From assembly GCA_050742155.1 (NCBI GenBank), contig JBOGFC010000166.1, positions 1 to 13,589 of the forward strand: a DNA stretch of 13,589 nucleotides, read 5' to 3'. How positions within the stretch are numbered: position 1 is the first letter of the stretch; each line of letters opens with the position of its first letter. The position numbers and the translations under genes are program-made. Below, one piece after another: positions 12,372-13,589 of this stretch. The stretch is from JBOGFC01 sp050742155. Lineage in GTDB: Bacteria > Actinomycetota > Acidimicrobiia > Spongiisociales > JALYHC01. The notes beneath the pieces were generated by a model that worked only from the letters and a program-made list of their open reading frames with translations, was not told the origin of the DNA and searched no databases.

Positions 12372-13589
12372 TCACGAGCCGGGTGACAGCCGGTAGACGG
12401 TCCCCTCTGCCACGGCCACGTACAGCTCCCCGGCCGCGTCGGTGCCGAAGGAGTAGATGGTGCCGACGTCCTGGAACCACTCCTTCTCAAAGGTCGCCTG
12501 GCCGTCCTGGTAGAGGAAGCTGCGCACCCATCCCCCGCACAGGTCGCCGTAGAAGTAGTGGCCCTGCAATTCGGGAAGGTCGGAGCCCCGGTAGACGAAT
12601 CCCCCGATCACCGCGCACCCCTCTTCGGGGATGGGGTACTCGAGGGCCGGCAGCTCCAGCCCGGTCGAATCGCAGCCGGAGGGGGGATCGAAGCAGTGGG
12701 CCCCCTCCATGATCGACCAGCCGTAGTTGAGGCCCCCCGCTCCGGCTGCCTCCACATTGACCTCCTCCCAGGAGCCCTGCCCCACGTCGGCCACGTAGAG
12801 CAGGCCTGTGGGCGGGTCGATGGCGATGCGCCACGGGTTGCGCAGCCCGTAGGCCCACACCTCTTGGGCACCTCCCCCGTCGACGAACGGGTTGTCGGGC
12901 GGGATCTCATACGGATGAGCGCCGTCCACATCGAGGCGGAGGATGGTTCCCAGCCGCGTGTCGGGATTCTGGCCGTGGCCGTTCGGGTCACCGCTCCCCC
13001 CGCCGTCGCCCAGCGCCAGGTACAGGTCGCCGTCCGGGCCGAACAGCACCATCCCCCCGTTGTGGTTGGCGAAGGGCTGGTCCTGGGCCAGCACCAGCCG
13101 CTCGCTGGCCGGGTCGGCCCGGTGGGGGTCGTCGTCGGAGACCTGGAACTCCACCAGGCGGGTATCCCCATCCAGGTTGGTGAAGTGGACGAAGAAGCGG
13201 CCGTTCTGTGCGTAGCCGGGGTGGAAGGCCATCCCCAGCAGGCCCTGCTCGGACCCGCCGGATACCCGGCCCGAGAGGTCCAGGAATGGCTCCGCCCGCA
13301 GCGCGCCGTCCGAGACGATGCGGATGGCCCCGGTCTTCTCCACGATGAACAGGCGGGAGTCGCCGGGCGGGGCGGTCACGAAGAGCGGTTGGGAGAGCCC
13401 GGTGGCCACCGTCTCCAGCACCGGGGGAGGCGGGGGCGGCGCGGGCGGCAGGTCGAGGGCCCGGGCCAGGAAGGAGGCCATCTGGTCCCGCAGCACGGGG
13501 TCATCCGGGCAATAGCGGTCGTTGTCGGGAGGATTGCACCCGAAGGTGATGCCCGCCGCGGCCAGGCGGTTGATGTCCTCCTCGAAGAT
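12372..13589 (-). CDS. PQQ-dependent sugar dehydrogenase (GSDH family) with SLH domain, cut by right edge
   Basis: The minus-strand frame is open from the window edge to TGA 12372-12374, giving 405 visible residues without the true N-terminus. The first part is the end of an actinobacterial S-layer-homology unit (DINRLAAAGITFGC, YCPDDPVLRDQMASFLARAL), which binds secreted proteins to the wall. A Pro-rich linker (PPAPPPPPPV) follows, then a glucose/sorbosone dehydrogenase beta-propeller: LFVTAPPGDSRLFIVEK, GLLGMAFHPGY, the catalytic-base motif NHNGGMVLFGPDGDLYLALGDGG, RLGTILRLDVDG, VWAYGLRNPWRIAIDP, and DVGQGSWEEVN. These enzymes oxidise aldoses with PQQ outside the cytoplasm. An internal ATG at 13448 or GTG at 13496 should not be taken as the start, because the SLH domain upstream is in frame. 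It lies upstream of the nucleotide-sugar dehydrogenase but is separated from it by a palindrome. Confidence 0.88.
   Translation of the reverse strand: MFEEDINRLAAAGITFGCNPPDNDRYCPDDPVLRDQMASFLARALDLPPAPPPPPPVLETVATGLSQPLFVTAPPGDSRLFIVEKTGAIRIVSDGALRAEPFLDLSGRVSGGSEQGLLGMAFHPGYAQNGRFFVHFTNLDGDTRLVEFQVSDDDPHRADPASERLVLAQDQPFANHNGGMVLFGPDGDLYLALGDGGGSGDPNGHGQNPDTRLGTILRLDVDGAHPYEIPPDNPFVDGGGAQEVWAYGLRNPWRIAIDPPTGLLYVADVGQGSWEEVNVEAAGAGGLNYGWSIMEGAHCFDPPSGCDSTGLELPALEYPIPEEGCAVIGGFVYRGSDLPELQGHYFYGDLCGGWVRSFLYQDGQATFEKEWFQDVGTIYSFGTDAAGELYVAVAEGTVYRLSPGS

Noticed and set aside
10657..12396. 579-codon plus-strand open frame
   Set aside because: Antisense to the family 4 glycosyltransferase and nucleotide-sugar dehydrogenase; no recognisable motif and antisense-like composition.

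Overview
The window is very GC-rich and every intact gene has strongly G/C-biased third codon positions. Several coding sequences start with GTG and overlap the preceding stop by the four bases GTGA. The protein set (an LCP cell-wall ligase with a LytR_C tail, an L,D-transpeptidase relic, and an S-layer-homology domain of the 'GITFGC...YCPDDPV.RDQMASFLARAL' type) points to a Gram-positive actinobacterium. I infer an Acidimicrobiia-like lineage, mainly from the SLH variant; this is a guess from motif style, not a database result.

Left part (1-3619): the 5' part of a Wzx-type polysaccharide flippase gene runs off the left edge. An intact LCP gene (1210-2523) sits among broken genes: an L,D-transpeptidase 3' fragment with an in-frame TGA and a missing active-site Arg, an orphan coding-like scrap, a dienelactone-hydrolase-like 3' half with a frameshift, another orphan C-terminal scrap on the plus strand, and the C-terminal half of a MoeB/ThiF-type adenylyltransferase with a homopolymer frameshift. 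This is either a real pseudogene patch or a badly assembled or sequenced stretch.

Middle part (3624-8446, all minus): a compact, apparently intact run of an eight-helix membrane protein of unknown role, PduO-type cob(I)alamin adenosyltransferase, leucyl aminopeptidase (PepA), polyprenyl-phosphate sugar-1-phosphate transferase, and a SAM-dependent methyltransferase. The sugar transferase would begin a lipid-linked glycan. The adenosyltransferase and peptidase look like housekeeping genes sharing the transcript.

Right part (8438-13589): on the plus strand, a small membrane protein and an ExoA-like family 2 glycosyltransferase, overlapping by GTGA. On the minus strand, a secreted SLH-PQQ sugar dehydrogenase (cut by the right edge), then a nucleotide-sugar 6-dehydrogenase and a family 4 glycosyltransferase joined by GTGA. 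Together with the flippase and LCP ligase, these genes have the parts list for making, exporting and attaching a uronic-acid-containing cell-surface polysaccharide.

The intergenic gaps hold hairpins: a roughly 50-nt dyad element present twice in inverted orientation (near 2600 and 9850, 37 of 50 bases identical, no gaps), and a 12-bp perfect-arm palindrome near 12310 flanked by a tandem 12-mer. All three have a CCACC/GGTGG inner stem. I found no tRNA, rRNA, CRISPR array or complete insertion sequence, and no convincing new defence or enzymatic system.
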